This document shows, piece after piece, positions 10,025-19,577 of a DNA stretch of 64,000 nucleotides. Under the pieces are notes generated by a model, which saw only the letters and a program-made list of their open reading frames with translations, did no database searches and was not told where the DNA came from. The stretch is from Stutzerimonas nitrititolerans (GTDB lineage Bacteria; Pseudomonadota; Gammaproteobacteria; Pseudomonadales; Pseudomonadaceae), in contig NZ_RFFL01000007.1 of assembly GCF_003696285.1 (NCBI RefSeq), positions 1 through 64,000 on the forward strand, read 5' to 3'. The position numbers were made by a program, and so were the translations under genes. Position 1 is the stretch's first letter; each line of letters begins with the position of its first letter.

Positions 10025-10363
10025 TCAGTGGCCTTCGGAAACCTGGTTGATGGTGTATTTCGGGATCTCCACCACCAGATCAACGTCGGCCACCTGCGCC
10101 TGGCAGGACAGGCGCGAATGGGGCTCCAGCCCCCAGGCCTTGTCCAGCATGTCGTCCTCCAACTCGTCGGACTCCTCCAACGACCCGAAGCCTTCGCGCA
10201 CGATCACGTGGCAGGTGGTGCAGGCACAGGACTTTTCGCAGGCGTGTTCGATATCGATGCCGTTGCGCAGCGCCGCATCCAGCACGGTTTCACCGGGTTG
10301 CGCCTCGACCACCGCGCCCTCGGGGCAATGGTCGGCATGGGGCAGGAAAATAATCTGCGGCAT
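10025..10363 (-). CDS. fdx: ISC-type [2Fe-2S] ferredoxin
   Basis: This adrenodoxin-like ferredoxin supplies electrons for cluster assembly on IscU. The ligands fit the pattern C-x5-C-x2-C plus a distant Cys: Cys42, Cys48 and Cys51 in ACEKSCACTTC, and Cys87 in LSCQA. An extra Cys46 sits within the motif, as in the E. coli protein. The ATG at 10363 gives 112 residues starting MPQIIFLP, as in the family. An upstream TTG would overlap hscA but is not needed. Confidence 0.96.
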   Translation of the reverse strand: MPQIIFLPHADHCPEGAVVEAQPGETVLDAALRNGIDIEHACEKSCACTTCHVIVREGFGSLEESDELEDDMLDKAWGLEPHSRLSCQAQVADVDLVVEIPKYTINQVSEGH

Positions 10364-10368
10364 CTGGA

Positions 10369-12231
10369 TCAATCCTCGATATCGTTGAGCCGTCGGCCGG
10401 CGAGCGCGGCCTTGACGGTGGAATCTAGTCGGCGAGCCGCAAAGGCATCGGTAATCTGGCTCAGGCGCTTGATCTGTCGCTCGATCGCCACGCCGTCCTG
10501 GCTGTCCAGCAGCTCGCGCAGCGCCTGCATCTGAACGTCGATCGCCAGGCGCTCCTCCTCGTCGAGCAGACGTTCGCCATCCGCCGCCAGGGCCGCCTCC
10601 ACTGCCTCGAGCAAACGCTGCGCATCGACGATCTGCTCGCGCAGTGCGCGGGCGGCCTTGTCTTCGCCGGCCTTGTGGAAGGAATCCTCGAGCATCCGCG
10701 CGATTTCGCCGTCGGTCAGTCCATAGGAAGGCTTGACCTGAATACTGGACTCCACGCCCGACGCCAGCTCGCGCGCGGAAACGCTGAGCAACCCGTCGGC
10801 ATCGACCTGGAAGGTGACGCGAATCTTCGCCGCGCCAGCCACCATCGGCGGAATGCCGCGCAACTCGAAACGCGCCAGCGAACGGCAGTCGGCGATCAGT
10901 TCGCGCTCACCCTGGAGCACGTGAATCATCATCGCGGACTGACCGTCCTTGTAGGTGGTGAACTCCTGCGCACGGGCCACCGGAATGGTGGTGTTGCGGG
11001 GGATGACCTTCTCCATCAGCCCGCCCATGGTTTCCAGCCCGAGGGACAGCGGAATCACGTCGAGCAGCAACAGCTCCTCGCCATCGCGATTGTTGCCGGC
11101 CAGGGTTTCGGCCTGGATCGCCGCACCGATGGCAACGACCTGATCCGGATCGATATCCGTAAGCGGCTGACGCCCGAACATCTCGCCGACCTTTTCACGA
11201 ACCCGCGGCACGCGCGTCGAGCCGCCCACCATCACCACGGCGCTGACCTCCTCCGCTTCCAGCGAGGAATCACGCAGGGCACGGCGGCAGGACTTGAGGC
11301 TGCGCGCGATCATCGGATCGATCAGGTCGTGGAACTGGTTGCGGGTCAGCACGCCGCTCCAGCCGCCATAGGCCAGATCCACCGACTCGGCATTCGTCAG
11401 CTGTTCCTTGGCATCGCAGGCGATCTTCAGCAGCGCGCGCTGGGCACCAGGATCGAGATCGGCCGACGCGCCTGCCTGCTCGAGAATCCAACCCGCCACG
11501 GCGTGGTCGAAATCATCACCGCCCAGCGCGGTATCGCCACCCGTGGCCAGCACCTCGAACACACCCTTGGTCAGGCGCAGGATGGAGATATCGAAGGTGC
11601 CACCGCCCAGGTCATAGATCGCCACCACACCCTCGGCCTGGCGATCCAGGCCGTAGGCCACGGCCGCCGCCGTGGGCTCGTTGAGCAGTCGCAGTACATT
11701 CAGACCGGCCAGACGCGCGGCGTCCTTGGTGGCCTGGCGCTGAGCATCGTCGAAATAGGCCGGAACGGTGATCACCGCACCCACCAGATCGCCACCCAGG
11801 GTCGCCTCAGCGCGCTCACGCAGCGCACGAAGAATTTCGGCCGAGATTTCCACCGGGCTTTTCGCGCCCTGCACCGTCTCGATGAAAGGCATCTGCGATT
11901 CGCCTTCGCTGAAGCGATACGGCAGCTGGCCACCCAGCTGCTTGACGTCGCCAAGGCCACGCCCCATCAGGCGCTTTACCGAAACGATGGTGTTCAGCGG
12001 ATCGCTGGCAGCGGCCTGCCTGGCGGCATGACCGACTTCGATGCGATCGGCGTGATAGCGGACGGCCGAGGGCAGTATCAGTCGCCCTTCGGCATCGGCC
12101 AGCGGCGCGGTGATGCCGCTGCGCAACGCTGCCACGAGGGAATTGGTGGTGCCCAGGTCGATGCCCACGGCCAGACGACGCTGGTGAGGCTGAGGGCTTT
12201 GTCCTGGCTCGGCAATCTGAAGTAAGGCCAT
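10369..12231 (-). CDS. hscA: Hsp70-type chaperone HscA
   Basis: HscA is the specialised Hsp70 that, with HscB, releases Fe-S clusters from IscU to acceptor proteins. The 620-residue product has the Hsp70 phosphate loop GIDLGTTNS (about 23-31), the [12 protein letters not shown] motif and a C-terminal substrate-binding domain that recognises the IscU LPPVK peptide. It is shorter than DnaK and lacks the acidic EEVD-like tail, as expected. It lies 40 bp after hscB. Confidence 0.97.
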   Translation of the reverse strand: MALLQIAEPGQSPQPHQRRLAVGIDLGTTNSLVAALRSGITAPLADAEGRLILPSAVRYHADRIEVGHAARQAAASDPLNTIVSVKRLMGRGLGDVKQLGGQLPYRFSEGESQMPFIETVQGAKSPVEISAEILRALRERAEATLGGDLVGAVITVPAYFDDAQRQATKDAARLAGLNVLRLLNEPTAAAVAYGLDRQAEGVVAIYDLGGGTFDISILRLTKGVFEVLATGGDTALGGDDFDHAVAGWILEQAGASADLDPGAQRALLKIACDAKEQLTNAESVDLAYGGWSGVLTRNQFHDLIDPMIARSLKSCRRALRDSSLEAEEVSAVVMVGGSTRVPRVREKVGEMFGRQPLTDIDPDQVVAIGAAIQAETLAGNNRDGEELLLLDVIPLSLGLETMGGLMEKVIPRNTTIPVARAQEFTTYKDGQSAMMIHVLQGERELIADCRSLARFELRGIPPMVAGAAKIRVTFQVDADGLLSVSARELASGVESSIQVKPSYGLTDGEIARMLEDSFHKAGEDKAARALREQIVDAQRLLEAVEAALAADGERLLDEEERLAIDVQMQALRELLDSQDGVAIERQIKRLSQITDAFAARRLDSTVKAALAGRRLNDIED

Positions 12232-12271
12232 ATCTATCTGATATCGAGCGTAACGCCAGGCGCTACGTAGG

Positions 12272-12793
12272 TTAATCGTCGAGGCGTTCTTCCAGCTGGC
12301 GCACTTCCTGCGTCAGCTTGTCGAGAAACTGCATGCGCCGCACCAGTCGCTCCGCCTCCTCACGCTGCGCTTCGTCCTGCCAGATGGCGGCGAAGGAGTC
12401 ATTGAGCAGCTGTTGTGCGGCCTTCAGCCGGGCCTTGAAAACCGCGACGCCGGCGAGATCCGCCTCGTCCTGCAGGTCTTCCAGCTCCTCGCGCCACTGC
12501 ATCTGCTGCATCAGGAACGCCGGATCCTGCACGGTGGCTTCGAGCGGCATTTCCCTTCCCTGCAGTTTCAGCAGATAGCGGGCGCGCCGCGACGGGCTCT
12601 TCAGCGTCTGGTAGGCCTCGTTGAGATTCGCTGACTGTTCGATGGCCTTGCGCTGCTCCGACTCGCCAGCGTCGGCAAATCGATCGGGATGAACCTTGCG
12701 AGCCAGCTCGCGATAACGCACCGAAAGCCGCTCCAGATCGAGATCGAATGCCGGCTGAAGCTCGAACAAAGCGTAATGACAGGGAATGCCCAC
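12272..12793 (-). CDS. hscB: J-domain co-chaperone HscB
   Basis: HscB delivers IscU to HscA and stimulates its ATPase. The N-terminal J domain has HPDRF with the HPD tripeptide at residues 35-37. The C-terminal half is a helical bundle ([10 protein letters not shown] region) that binds IscU. I place the start at a GTG (12793) giving [14 protein letters not shown]: it matches the family N-terminus and has GAGG five bases upstream. The reading frame stays open farther upstream, but that stretch only overlaps iscA out of frame. The product is 173 residues. Confidence 0.93.
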   Translation of the reverse strand: MGIPCHYALFELQPAFDLDLERLSVRYRELARKVHPDRFADAGESEQRKAIEQSANLNEAYQTLKSPSRRARYLLKLQGREMPLEATVQDPAFLMQQMQWREELEDLQDEADLAGVAVFKARLKAAQQLLNDSFAAIWQDEAQREEAERLVRRMQFLDKLTQEVRQLEERLDD

Positions 12794-12800
12794 AGCGCCC

Positions 12801-13124
12801 TCAGATATTGAAGCTCTCGCCGCAGCCGCATTCGCCACGCACGTTGGGATTGTTGAACTTGAAGCCCTCGTTGAGGCCTTCACGAACGAAATCGAGCTCA
12901 GTGCCATCGAGGTAGACGAGGCTCTTGGGATCGATGACGACCTTGACGCCGTGGCTGTCGAAGACCGAGTCTTCCGGAGCCGTCTCGTCAACGAATTCGA
13001 GCGTGTAGGCCAGCCCGGAACAACCGGTAGTACGTACCCCCAGCCTTACACCGACGCCCTTGCCGCGCCCTTCCAGGGAGCGGCGTACATGATCGGCTGC
13101 GGCGCTGGTCATGCTGATAGCCAT
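12801..13124 (-). CDS. iscA: A-type Fe-S carrier IscA
   Basis: IscA is an A-type carrier that passes clusters, mainly [4Fe-4S], to targets. The three conserved cysteines are Cys35 (TTGCSG) and Cys99 and Cys101 (ECGCGES) near the C-terminus. At 107 residues it is family-typical. It sits 16 bp downstream of iscU and 7 bp upstream of the GTG start of hscB. Confidence 0.97.
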   Translation of the reverse strand: MAISMTSAAADHVRRSLEGRGKGVGVRLGVRTTGCSGLAYTLEFVDETAPEDSVFDSHGVKVVIDPKSLVYLDGTELDFVREGLNEGFKFNNPNVRGECGCGESFNI

Positions 13125-13139
13125 CGAAACCTCCTTCGC

Positions 13140-13532
13140 TTATGCCTGATTCAGGCCTTTCTTCTCGCGGTAGTCACGCACCGCCGCCTTGATGGCGTCC
13201 TCGGCCAGCACCGAGCAGTGGATCTTCACCGGTGGCAGGGCCAGTTCTTCGGCGAGCTGCGTGTTCTTGATGGTTTCCGCCTCTTCCAGGGTCTTGCCCT
13301 TCATCCACTCGGTTGCCAGCGAGCTGGACGCGATGGCCGAGCCGCAACCGTAGGTCTTGAACTTGGCGTCTTCGATCACGCCCTGCTCGTTGACCTTGAT
13401 TTGCAGACGCATCACGTCGCCGCAAGCCGGAGCGCCGACCATGCCGGTACCGACGGAAGGATCCTCGGCGTCGAACTTGCCGACGTTGCGGGGGTTTTCA
13501 TAGTGGTCGATGACCTTGTCACTGTATGCCAT
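13140..13532 (-). CDS. iscU: Fe-S cluster scaffold IscU
   Basis: IscU is the scaffold on which IscS-derived sulfur and iron are assembled into [2Fe-2S] clusters. Conserved ligands Cys37 (GAPACGD), Cys63 (YGCGSA) and Cys106 (HCSVLAEDA) are all present. So is the LPPVK chaperone-recognition motif at 99-103. The length is 130 residues. It follows iscS by 42 bp. Confidence 0.98.
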   Translation of the reverse strand: MAYSDKVIDHYENPRNVGKFDAEDPSVGTGMVGAPACGDVMRLQIKVNEQGVIEDAKFKTYGCGSAIASSSLATEWMKGKTLEEAETIKNTQLAEELALPPVKIHCSVLAEDAIKAAVRDYREKKGLNQA

Positions 13533-13574
13533 GGTGCAATCCTCGTTGATTCAGACTATGCGCAGCGTGGTGCC

Positions 13575-14789
13575 TCAGTGGGCTGCCCACTCGACCTTGG
13601 AGAGGTCTACGCCCTCCTTGAACATGTCCCACAAAGGTGAAAGTTCACGCAGCTTGATGACCGCCTCGCTGACCTTCTGCGCGGCATAGTCGACTTCTTC
13701 TTCGGTGGTGAAACGGCCGAAGGTGAAACGAATCGAGCTGTGTGCCAGCTCGTCGTTGCGCCCCAGCGCACGGAGCACGTAGGACGGCTCCAGCGAAGCG
13801 GAGGTGCAGGCCGAACCGGACGACACCGCCAGGTCCTTGAGCGCCATGATCAGCGACTCGCCTTCGACGTAGTTGAAGCTGAGGTTGAGGTTGTGCGGCA
13901 CGCGCGCGGTCATGCTGCCGTTGACGTACAACTCTTCGAGGTGCTCGACCTGCTTGAAGAAGCGATCGCGCAGCGCACGGATGCGCTCGTTCTCCGCCGC
14001 CATCTCTTCCTTGGCAATACGGAACGCCTCGCCCATGCCCACCGACTGATGCGCAGCCAGCGTGCCCGAACGCATGCCGCGCTCGTGACCACCACCGTGC
14101 ATCTGCGCCTCGAGGCGCACGCGCGGCTTGCGGCGGACATAGAGCGCACCGACGCCTTTCGGGCCGTAGGTCTTGTGGGCGGAGAAGGACATCAGGTCGA
14201 CCTTCATCTTCTCCAGATCGATTTCCACCTTGCCCGTGGACTGGGCCGCATCGACGTGGAACAGCACGCCGCGGGCACGGGTCAGCTCGCCGATGGCGGC
14301 GATATCGTTGATGGTGCCGATCTCGTTGTTCACATGCATGATGGACACCAGCACGGTGTCCTCGCGCAGAGCGGCCTCGACCATTTCCGGCGTGATCACG
14401 CCGTCTTCGCCCGGCTCGATGTAAGTGACCTCGAAACCTTCGCGCTCCAGCTGGCGGGTGGTATCCAGCACCGCCTTGTGTTCGATCTTGCTGGTGATGA
14501 TGTGCTTGCCCTTGGAGGCGTAGAAATGGGCAACGCCCTTGATGGCAAGGTTATCGGATTCGGTCGCACCCGAGGTCCAGACGATTTCCCGCGGGTCGGC
14601 ATTGACCAGCTCGGCCACCTGGCGACGCGCATTCTCCACCGCTTCCTCGGCTCTCCAGCCAAAGGCATGCGAGCGCGAGGCTGGGTTGCCGAAGTTGCCG
14701 TCGGCAGTCAGGCACTCGATCATCTTCTCGGCCACACGAGGGTCGACCGGCGTTGTAGCGGAGTAGTCCAGGTAAATCGGCAATTTCAT
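13575..14789 (-). CDS. iscS: cysteine desulfurase IscS
   Basis: IscS is a PLP enzyme that strips sulfur from cysteine for Fe-S clusters, tRNA thiolation and other uses. The PLP lysine is Lys206 in [10 protein letters not shown]. The persulfide-forming cysteine is Cys328 in [13 protein letters not shown]. At 404 residues it is the group I form. It lies 30 bp after iscR. The nearby cysE makes the cysteine precursor it consumes. Confidence 0.98.
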   Translation of the reverse strand: MKLPIYLDYSATTPVDPRVAEKMIECLTADGNFGNPASRSHAFGWRAEEAVENARRQVAELVNADPREIVWTSGATESDNLAIKGVAHFYASKGKHIITSKIEHKAVLDTTRQLEREGFEVTYIEPGEDGVITPEMVEAALREDTVLVSIMHVNNEIGTINDIAAIGELTRARGVLFHVDAAQSTGKVEIDLEKMKVDLMSFSAHKTYGPKGVGALYVRRKPRVRLEAQMHGGGHERGMRSGTLAAHQSVGMGEAFRIAKEEMAAENERIRALRDRFFKQVEHLEELYVNGSMTARVPHNLNLSFNYVEGESLIMALKDLAVSSGSACTSASLEPSYVLRALGRNDELAHSSIRFTFGRFTTEEEVDYAAQKVSEAVIKLRELSPLWDMFKEGVDLSKVEWAAH

Positions 14790-14819
14790 CAGGTATCTCC
14801 TATCAGGCTGTCGTCCGGC

Positions 14820-15311
14820 TCATTCGATGGCGGACGCTTCGATCTTTTCCAGCTGCGGGGCACGGCCATTGGCACGACGCATATCCTGGCGCAACGCAAC
14901 CTCTTGCACCTCGCGCCGGTTGACCAGATCGGCCAGACTGATGCCACTGAGGAATTCGTGAATCTGCTGACTCAGGTCGCACCAGAGGTGGTGAGTCAGA
15001 CAGGTGTCGCCCGAATGGCAATCGCCGAGCCCCTGGCAACGGGTGGCGTCAACGGACTCGTTGACCGCATCGATTACCTGGACGACCTGTATGTCGGCCA
15101 TCTCACGGGACAGCTGATAGCCACCACCCGGCCCGCGAACGCTGGTTACCAGGCTGCCACGGCGCAGCTTGGCGAATAATTGTTCGAGGTAGGAAAGCGA
15201 AATGCCTTGCCGTTCGGAAATATCCGCAAGGGAGACCGGACCCTGCTGCGCATGTAGCGCCAGATCGAGCATCGCGGTTACGGCGTAGCGTCCTTTGGTA
15301 GTCAATCGCAT
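14820..15311 (-). CDS. iscR: Fe-S-sensing Rrf2 regulator IscR
   Basis: IscR is a [2Fe-2S] transcription factor that represses its own operon when clusters are plentiful. The 163-residue product has an N-terminal winged helix ([18 protein letters not shown], with the recognition helix around 28-52). The cluster ligands are Cys92, Cys98 and Cys104 in a C-x5-C-x5-C array, with His107. A match to an IscR operator lies just upstream, so autoregulation is likely. Confidence 0.97.
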   Translation of the reverse strand: MRLTTKGRYAVTAMLDLALHAQQGPVSLADISERQGISLSYLEQLFAKLRRGSLVTSVRGPGGGYQLSREMADIQVVQVIDAVNESVDATRCQGLGDCHSGDTCLTHHLWCDLSQQIHEFLSGISLADLVNRREVQEVALRQDMRRANGRAPQLEKIEASAIE

Positions 15312-15342
15312 CGGTTTGCACCAAGCATCAAGGTTTGGCGCA

Positions 15343-15375
15343 AGTATGCAATACCCGAGTGTTTAGATCAACTAT
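15343..15375 (-). promoter_or_regulatory. isc operon promoter with type 1 IscR operator
   Basis: On the minus strand, 15375-15351 reads as a 25-nt near-palindrome with outer ends ATAGTTGA and CGGGTAT. It fits the type 1 IscR consensus (ATASYYGACTRWWWYAGTCRRSTAT) at 22 positions by my alignment. A -35 TTGATC lies inside the operator (15371-15366). A -10 CATACT follows 17 bp later (15348-15343). The operator thus covers the -35 box, as in the E. coli iscR promoter. This is the clearest regulatory site in the window. Confidence 0.82.
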
Positions 15376-15478
15376 AAGTCCGATCGATTCACTCAACCTT
15401 TGTCATCGCCCCCGCTCACTTCGACCCGCCAGTCCGGCAACGGCGCGACATCATACCAGTTCGCCCCCGCCTCGCCCA

Positions 15479-16255
15479 TCAGGCGCGGGGCGACTCGCCA
15501 TCCTCCTTGATCTCGGCGAAATCCTCCTCACGCAGCTCGGGCATCTTCTTCGCGCAATAATCGCTACCCAGCGCGGTGAGCGCCTCGCACATGCCCTCCA
15601 TGCGCTCCTCCACCGCCTGCACGTGATCGAGCAATTGCCCGATGGCTCGCGCGACCGGATCAGGCATGTCCTCACTGACCCCATAGGCATCGAAACCGAT
15701 CTTCTCGGCGATCGCCTTGCGCTTGGCCTCCTGCGCATCATCGGACTTGACGATGACCTTGCCCGGGATGCCCACCGCGGTCGCCCCCGCCGGAACCGCA
15801 CGAGTCACGACGGCGTTCGAGCCAACCTTAGCGCCGGCACCGACAGTGAACGGCCCGAGAATCTTCGCGCCAGCACCGACAATCACGCCATCCTCGAGCG
15901 TCGGATGGCGCTTGCCCTTGCTCCAGCTGGTGCCACCCAGGGTAACGCCGTGATAAAGCGTCACGTCGTCGCCGATCTCCGCCGTCTCACCGATGACGAT
16001 ACCCATGCCATGATCGATGAAAAAACGCCGGCCGATCTGCGCGCCGGGATGAATCTCGATGCCGGTGAGCCAGCGCCCCAGATTGGAATTCATCCGCGCC
16101 AGCCACTTGCAGTCACGCTGCCAGAGCCAATGCGACAACCGGTGGAACCAGATCGCATGCAGCCCCGGATAGCAGGTCATCACTTCGAAGGCGTTGCGCG
16201 CCGCGGGATCGCGGTGGAATACGCTCTGGATATCTTCGCGCATGCGTTCGAACAT
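15479..16255 (-). CDS. cysE: serine O-acetyltransferase
   Basis: CysE acetylates serine, the first step of cysteine synthesis. An N-terminal helical domain of about 140 residues precedes a left-handed beta helix made of hexapeptide repeats ([16 protein letters not shown], then GVTLGG). At 258 residues it is of the long type, with an extended helical tail rich in Glu and Lys. The ATG at 16255 overlaps the trmJ stop (TGATG), suggesting translational coupling. Lying between trmJ and iscR, it may provide cysteine for IscS. Confidence 0.95.
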   Translation of the reverse strand: MFERMREDIQSVFHRDPAARNAFEVMTCYPGLHAIWFHRLSHWLWQRDCKWLARMNSNLGRWLTGIEIHPGAQIGRRFFIDHGMGIVIGETAEIGDDVTLYHGVTLGGTSWSKGKRHPTLEDGVIVGAGAKILGPFTVGAGAKVGSNAVVTRAVPAGATAVGIPGKVIVKSDDAQEAKRKAIAEKIGFDAYGVSEDMPDPVARAIGQLLDHVQAVEERMEGMCEALTALGSDYCAKKMPELREEDFAEIKEDGESPRA

Positions 16256-17031
16256 CAATCTTGTCTCCGCTTGTGAGGCTCGCCGCGGACGGCCTTCTGG
16301 GTCTCGGTAAGGATGCCACGCAGGATATTCATCTCCAGCTTGCTGATAGCGCTGCGACCGTAGAGCCGGCGCAATCGAGGCATCAGATGTCGCGGCTTGG
16401 CCGGATCGAGAAAGCCGATGTCGATCAGCGTCTGCTCGAGGTGCCCGTAGTAATGCTCCAACTCATCGGCCGTAACCGGCTGGGCATTGAGCAGCGAAGT
16501 GGTCTCCAGCTTTTCTTGCTTGCTCGGCTGGTCATGCGCTGCCAGCCAGGCCATGCGCACCTCGTAGGCAAGAACCTGCACGGCCGCCGCAAGATTCAGC
16601 GAACTGAACTGCGGATCGGAAGGGATGTGCACATGAAAATGGCAGCGCTGTAATTCTTCGTTGGTCAGCCCCGCATATTCGCGGCCGAACACCAGCGCCA
16701 CTTCACCACCCTGCTCCGCCTGCCGGATGCAGGTAGCGCCCGACTCGCGCGGATCCAGCAAGGGCCAGGGAATGCGCCGATCCCGCGCACTGGTGCCCAG
16801 CACCACGCTGCACCCCACCAGCGCCTCCTCGAGCGTTCCGACCACCCGTACCGCATCGAGAATATCGGTTGCGCCCGAAGCCCGTGCAACGGCTTCGGAG
16901 CTGGGAAACTCAACGGGATCGACCAGCACCAACCGAGACAACCCCATGTTCTTCATTGCTCGGGCGGCACCGCCGATATTGCCCGGATGGCTGGTATTGA
17001 CCAGCACCACGCGAATGTTCTGAAGCGACAC
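16255..17031 (-). CDS. trmJ: tRNA (Cm32/Um32) 2'-O-methyltransferase TrmJ
   Basis: TrmJ methylates the ribose of residue 32 in the anticodon loop of several tRNAs. The SPOUT fold is recognisable from [20 protein letters not shown] near the N-terminus, [15 protein letters not shown] in the middle and the [15 protein letters not shown] cofactor-binding knot. A C-terminal helical extension (about 170-258) is typical of TrmJ. It is divergent from suhB, with about 140 bp between them. Confidence 0.93.
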   Translation of the reverse strand: MSLQNIRVVLVNTSHPGNIGGAARAMKNMGLSRLVLVDPVEFPSSEAVARASGATDILDAVRVVGTLEEALVGCSVVLGTSARDRRIPWPLLDPRESGATCIRQAEQGGEVALVFGREYAGLTNEELQRCHFHVHIPSDPQFSSLNLAAAVQVLAYEVRMAWLAAHDQPSKQEKLETTSLLNAQPVTADELEHYYGHLEQTLIDIGFLDPAKPRHLMPRLRRLYGRSAISKLEMNILRGILTETQKAVRGEPHKRRQD

Positions 17032-17132
17032 TTGTTCTTCTCGGCCAGAAAGCGAACCGAAATCTTACAGGAACCACGCCGTTCTTCGCCATTAACCATC
17101 GGAGCGCACAACATGCGTGAAACGCTTTCTGC

Positions 17133-17138
17133 TAGAAT
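17133..17138 (+). promoter_or_regulatory. possible suhB -10 box
   Basis: TAGAAT lies 36 bp before the suhB start codon in the trmJ-suhB divergent gap. I see no convincing -35 box at 16-18 bp, so this is a weak call. Confidence 0.35.
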
Positions 17139-17173
17139 TGCCGGCTTTCTTTAAACGACCAGGTATTTGATCG

Positions 17174-17989
17174 ATGCAGCCCATGCTGAATATCGCGCTG
17201 CGCGCCGCCCGCAGCGCCGGCGAACTGATTCTTCGTTCCACCGAGCGCCTGGACGTGATCTCGGTAAATGAGAAAGATGCGAAGGATTATGTCACCGAGA
17301 TCGACCGCGCCGCCGAACAACTGATCGTGACCGCGCTACGCAAGGCCTACCCCAATCACGGCATCCTCGGTGAGGAAAGCGGGCTCTCGCAGGGCACCGG
17401 AGAAGGTGCTGATTACCTCTGGATCATCGATCCGCTGGATGGCACCACCAACTTCGTCCGCGGCGTTCCGCACTATGCCGTGAGCATTGCATGCAAATAC
17501 CGTGGTCGCCTCGAGCACGCGGTAGTGCTCGACCCGGTTCGCCAGGAAGAATTCACCGCCAGCCGTGGCCGTGGTGCAGCGCTCAACGGGCGCCGCCTGC
17601 GTGTCGGCTCGCGCAAGAGCCTCGAAGGCGCACTGCTGGGCACCGGTTTTCCGTTCCGCGACGGGCAGATGGACAATCTGGACGCCTATCTCGGCATGTT
17701 CCGCAGCCTGACAGGTCAGACCGCCGGCATCCGTCGCGCCGGCGCCGCGAGCCTGGACCTGGCGTACGTCGCAGCCGGTCGTTACGACGCCTTCTGGGAG
17801 TTCGGCCTTTCAGAATGGGACATGGCCGCCGGTGCACTGCTGATCCAGGAAGCAGGCGGCCTGGTCAGCGACTTCAGTGGCAGTCACGACTTCCTCGAGA
17901 AGGGACAGATCGTTGCAGGTAACACCAAGTGCTTCAAGGCAGTGCTGACTGCAATCCAGCCGCACCTCACGCCCTCGCTGAAACGCTGA
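17174..17989 (+). CDS. suhB: inositol-1-monophosphatase family protein SuhB
   Basis: SuhB hydrolyses inositol monophosphate in vitro. In E. coli it also acts in rRNA antitermination complexes, and in P. aeruginosa it has been linked to virulence regulation. Metal-site motifs are GEESG near residue 67, DPLDGTTNF at 86-94 and EWDMAAGALLIQEAGG near 213. The 271-residue length fits. It is a single plus-strand gene ended by a strong hairpin shared with the convergent gene at 18049. Confidence 0.94.
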   Translation: MQPMLNIALRAARSAGELILRSTERLDVISVNEKDAKDYVTEIDRAAEQLIVTALRKAYPNHGILGEESGLSQGTGEGADYLWIIDPLDGTTNFVRGVPHYAVSIACKYRGRLEHAVVLDPVRQEEFTASRGRGAALNGRRLRVGSRKSLEGALLGTGFPFRDGQMDNLDAYLGMFRSLTGQTAGIRRAGAASLDLAYVAAGRYDAFWEFGLSEWDMAAGALLIQEAGGLVSDFSGSHDFLEKGQIVAGNTKCFKAVLTAIQPHLTPSLKR

Positions 17990-18000
17990 ACGATCGGCAG

Positions 18001-18034
18001 AAACAAAAAACGCCCCTCAGGGCGTTTTTTGTTT
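18001..18034. terminator. bidirectional intrinsic terminator
   Basis: A 15-bp perfect stem (18001-18015 with 18020-18034) and a CTCA loop has an A-run on one side and a T-run on the other. It can terminate suhB on the plus strand and the glycine-zipper gene on the minus strand. Confidence 0.9.
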
Positions 18035-18048
18035 GAAGCGAAAGAAAC

Positions 18049-18582
18049 CTACTGCTGCGTCAGCACCAACTGGCCGTCCTGTACCGGAATTCGATTACCG
18101 GGATCACGATCCATGCGCACGGTGCCGATCTTGCCATCCAGATCGTACTTGACCTCATAGCCCACGACCTTGTCGTGAGTATCGGTCACGGTGCTGCAGC
18201 GGGTTTCCGTGGTGGTGTAGGTATCGTTGGCCTGCATGCGCCCCTGCACCTGATTACCGGCGTAACCGCCGCCCACTGCACCCGCGACCGTCGCGATCTT
18301 CTTGCCACTGCCGCCGCCAACCTGGTTGCCGAGCAGCCCTCCGACCACGGCCCCCACTGCGGTGCCCGCGATCCGATGCTGGTCCTGCACCGGCTTCTGC
18401 CGGGTAACAGTCACATCCTTGCAGACCTCGCGCGGAGTCTTGATGACTTCCTTCACGGGTTCGACCCCGACCACCTCGGCGAATGCCGGGCCACGATCGA
18501 CCAGGGTATAGGTGGCGAATGCACCGCCGGCGGTAACGACTACGGCTCCCAGAACCGCACCCACCATCATTGACTTGTTCAC
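18049..18582 (-). CDS. glycine-zipper 2TM envelope protein of unknown role
   Basis: This 177-residue protein has an N-terminal signal or anchor (about 5-27). At 72-112 it has a glycine-rich repeat (GTAVGAVVGGLLGNQVGG, then GAVGGGYAGN) typical of the glycine-zipper 2TM / 17-kDa surface antigen group. The C-terminal region is polar and beta-like, with Cys54 and Cys129 as a possible disulfide pair. No lipobox is evident, unlike SlyB or PcP lipoproteins. It lies downstream of secF and may be read through from secDF or have its own promoter. Function is unknown; an outer-membrane or periplasmic structural role is a guess. Confidence 0.8.
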   Translation of the reverse strand: MNKSMMVGAVLGAVVVTAGGAFATYTLVDRGPAFAEVVGVEPVKEVIKTPREVCKDVTVTRQKPVQDQHRIAGTAVGAVVGGLLGNQVGGGSGKKIATVAGAVGGGYAGNQVQGRMQANDTYTTTETRCSTVTDTHDKVVGYEVKYDLDGKIGTVRMDRDPGNRIPVQDGQLVLTQQ

Positions 18583-18656
18583 TGCATTTTCCTTCTTCCG
18601 ACGGGCAAGGTCCCGCTGCGCCGTTAGGCAACCGAACCCGCCAGAAGTTCGATGCC

Positions 18657-19565
18657 TCAGGGGCGCTCGTCAGCTTCTTCCACGACCGGTGGAATCAGAT
18701 CCTCACGGGTCAGCTTCAGCCAGATCAGGAGAATGCTGGCGATATAGATCGAGGAATAAGTGCCCGCCCCGACGCCGATCATCAGCGCCAGCGAGAAACC
18801 CCAGAGGTTCTCGCCACCGAACACCATCAACGCCGCAACCGCGAGCAATGTGGAGACGGAAGTCGCCAACGTACGCAGCAGGGTCTGGGTTGTGGAGATG
18901 TTGATGTTCTCGACCAGCTCGGTCTTGCGCAACAGCCGGAAATTTTCCCGAATGCGGTCGAAGATCACGATGGTGTCGTTGAGCGAGTAACCGATCACCG
19001 CCAGCACGGCCGCCAGCACCGTCAGATCGAAGGATATTTCGAAGAACGAGAAGACGCCCAGCACCACGATCACGTCATGGAACAGCGACAGCACGGCGCC
19101 GAAGCCGAATTTCCACTGGAAGCGGAACGCCACGTAGACCAGGATTCCACCCAGCGCCAGCAGCATGCCCAGACCGCCCTGGTCGCGCAGCTCTTCACCC
19201 ACCGAAGGGCCAACGAACTCTGCGCGCTTGACGAGGATCTCGCCACCGGCATTCTGGCCGCGCAGCGCCTCGGCAATATGCTCACCCAGCAACGGGTCGT
19301 CGCCAGGCATCCGGATCAGCACATCGGTGGTGGCGCCAAAACTCTGCACCAGCGCATTCTCGAAGCCGCTCTCGGCCAGTTGGACACGTATCTGATCCAG
19401 AGGAACCGGGTTCTCATAGGTCAGCTCGACCAGCGTGCCGCCGGTGAAATCCAGGCCGAAATTCAGGCCTTTCACCGCCAGACTGGCCAATGAGGCAACG
19501 GTCAGCAGCATCGTCAGAACGAAGGCCAGGTGACGCACCGCCATGAAATTGATTACGCGTTTCAT
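18657..19565 (-). CDS. secF: protein translocase subunit SecF
   Basis: SecF pairs with SecD to pull proteins across the inner membrane using proton motive force. The 302-residue product has six predicted membrane helices, a first periplasmic loop, and the conserved GLDFTGGTLVEL and GYSLNDTIVIFDRIREN signatures. The C-terminal tail is acidic (EEADERP). It starts 12 bp after secD, a standard arrangement. Confidence 0.97.
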   Translation of the reverse strand: MKRVINFMAVRHLAFVLTMLLTVASLASLAVKGLNFGLDFTGGTLVELTYENPVPLDQIRVQLAESGFENALVQSFGATTDVLIRMPGDDPLLGEHIAEALRGQNAGGEILVKRAEFVGPSVGEELRDQGGLGMLLALGGILVYVAFRFQWKFGFGAVLSLFHDVIVVLGVFSFFEISFDLTVLAAVLAVIGYSLNDTIVIFDRIRENFRLLRKTELVENINISTTQTLLRTLATSVSTLLAVAALMVFGGENLWGFSLALMIGVGAGTYSSIYIASILLIWLKLTREDLIPPVVEEADERP

Positions 19566-19577
19566 CGTGCTAGCCCC

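Noticed and set aside
12794-12991. N-terminal extension of hscB into iscA
   Set aside because: The extension is iscA read in another frame; the GTG at 12793 gives the conserved HscB N-terminus.
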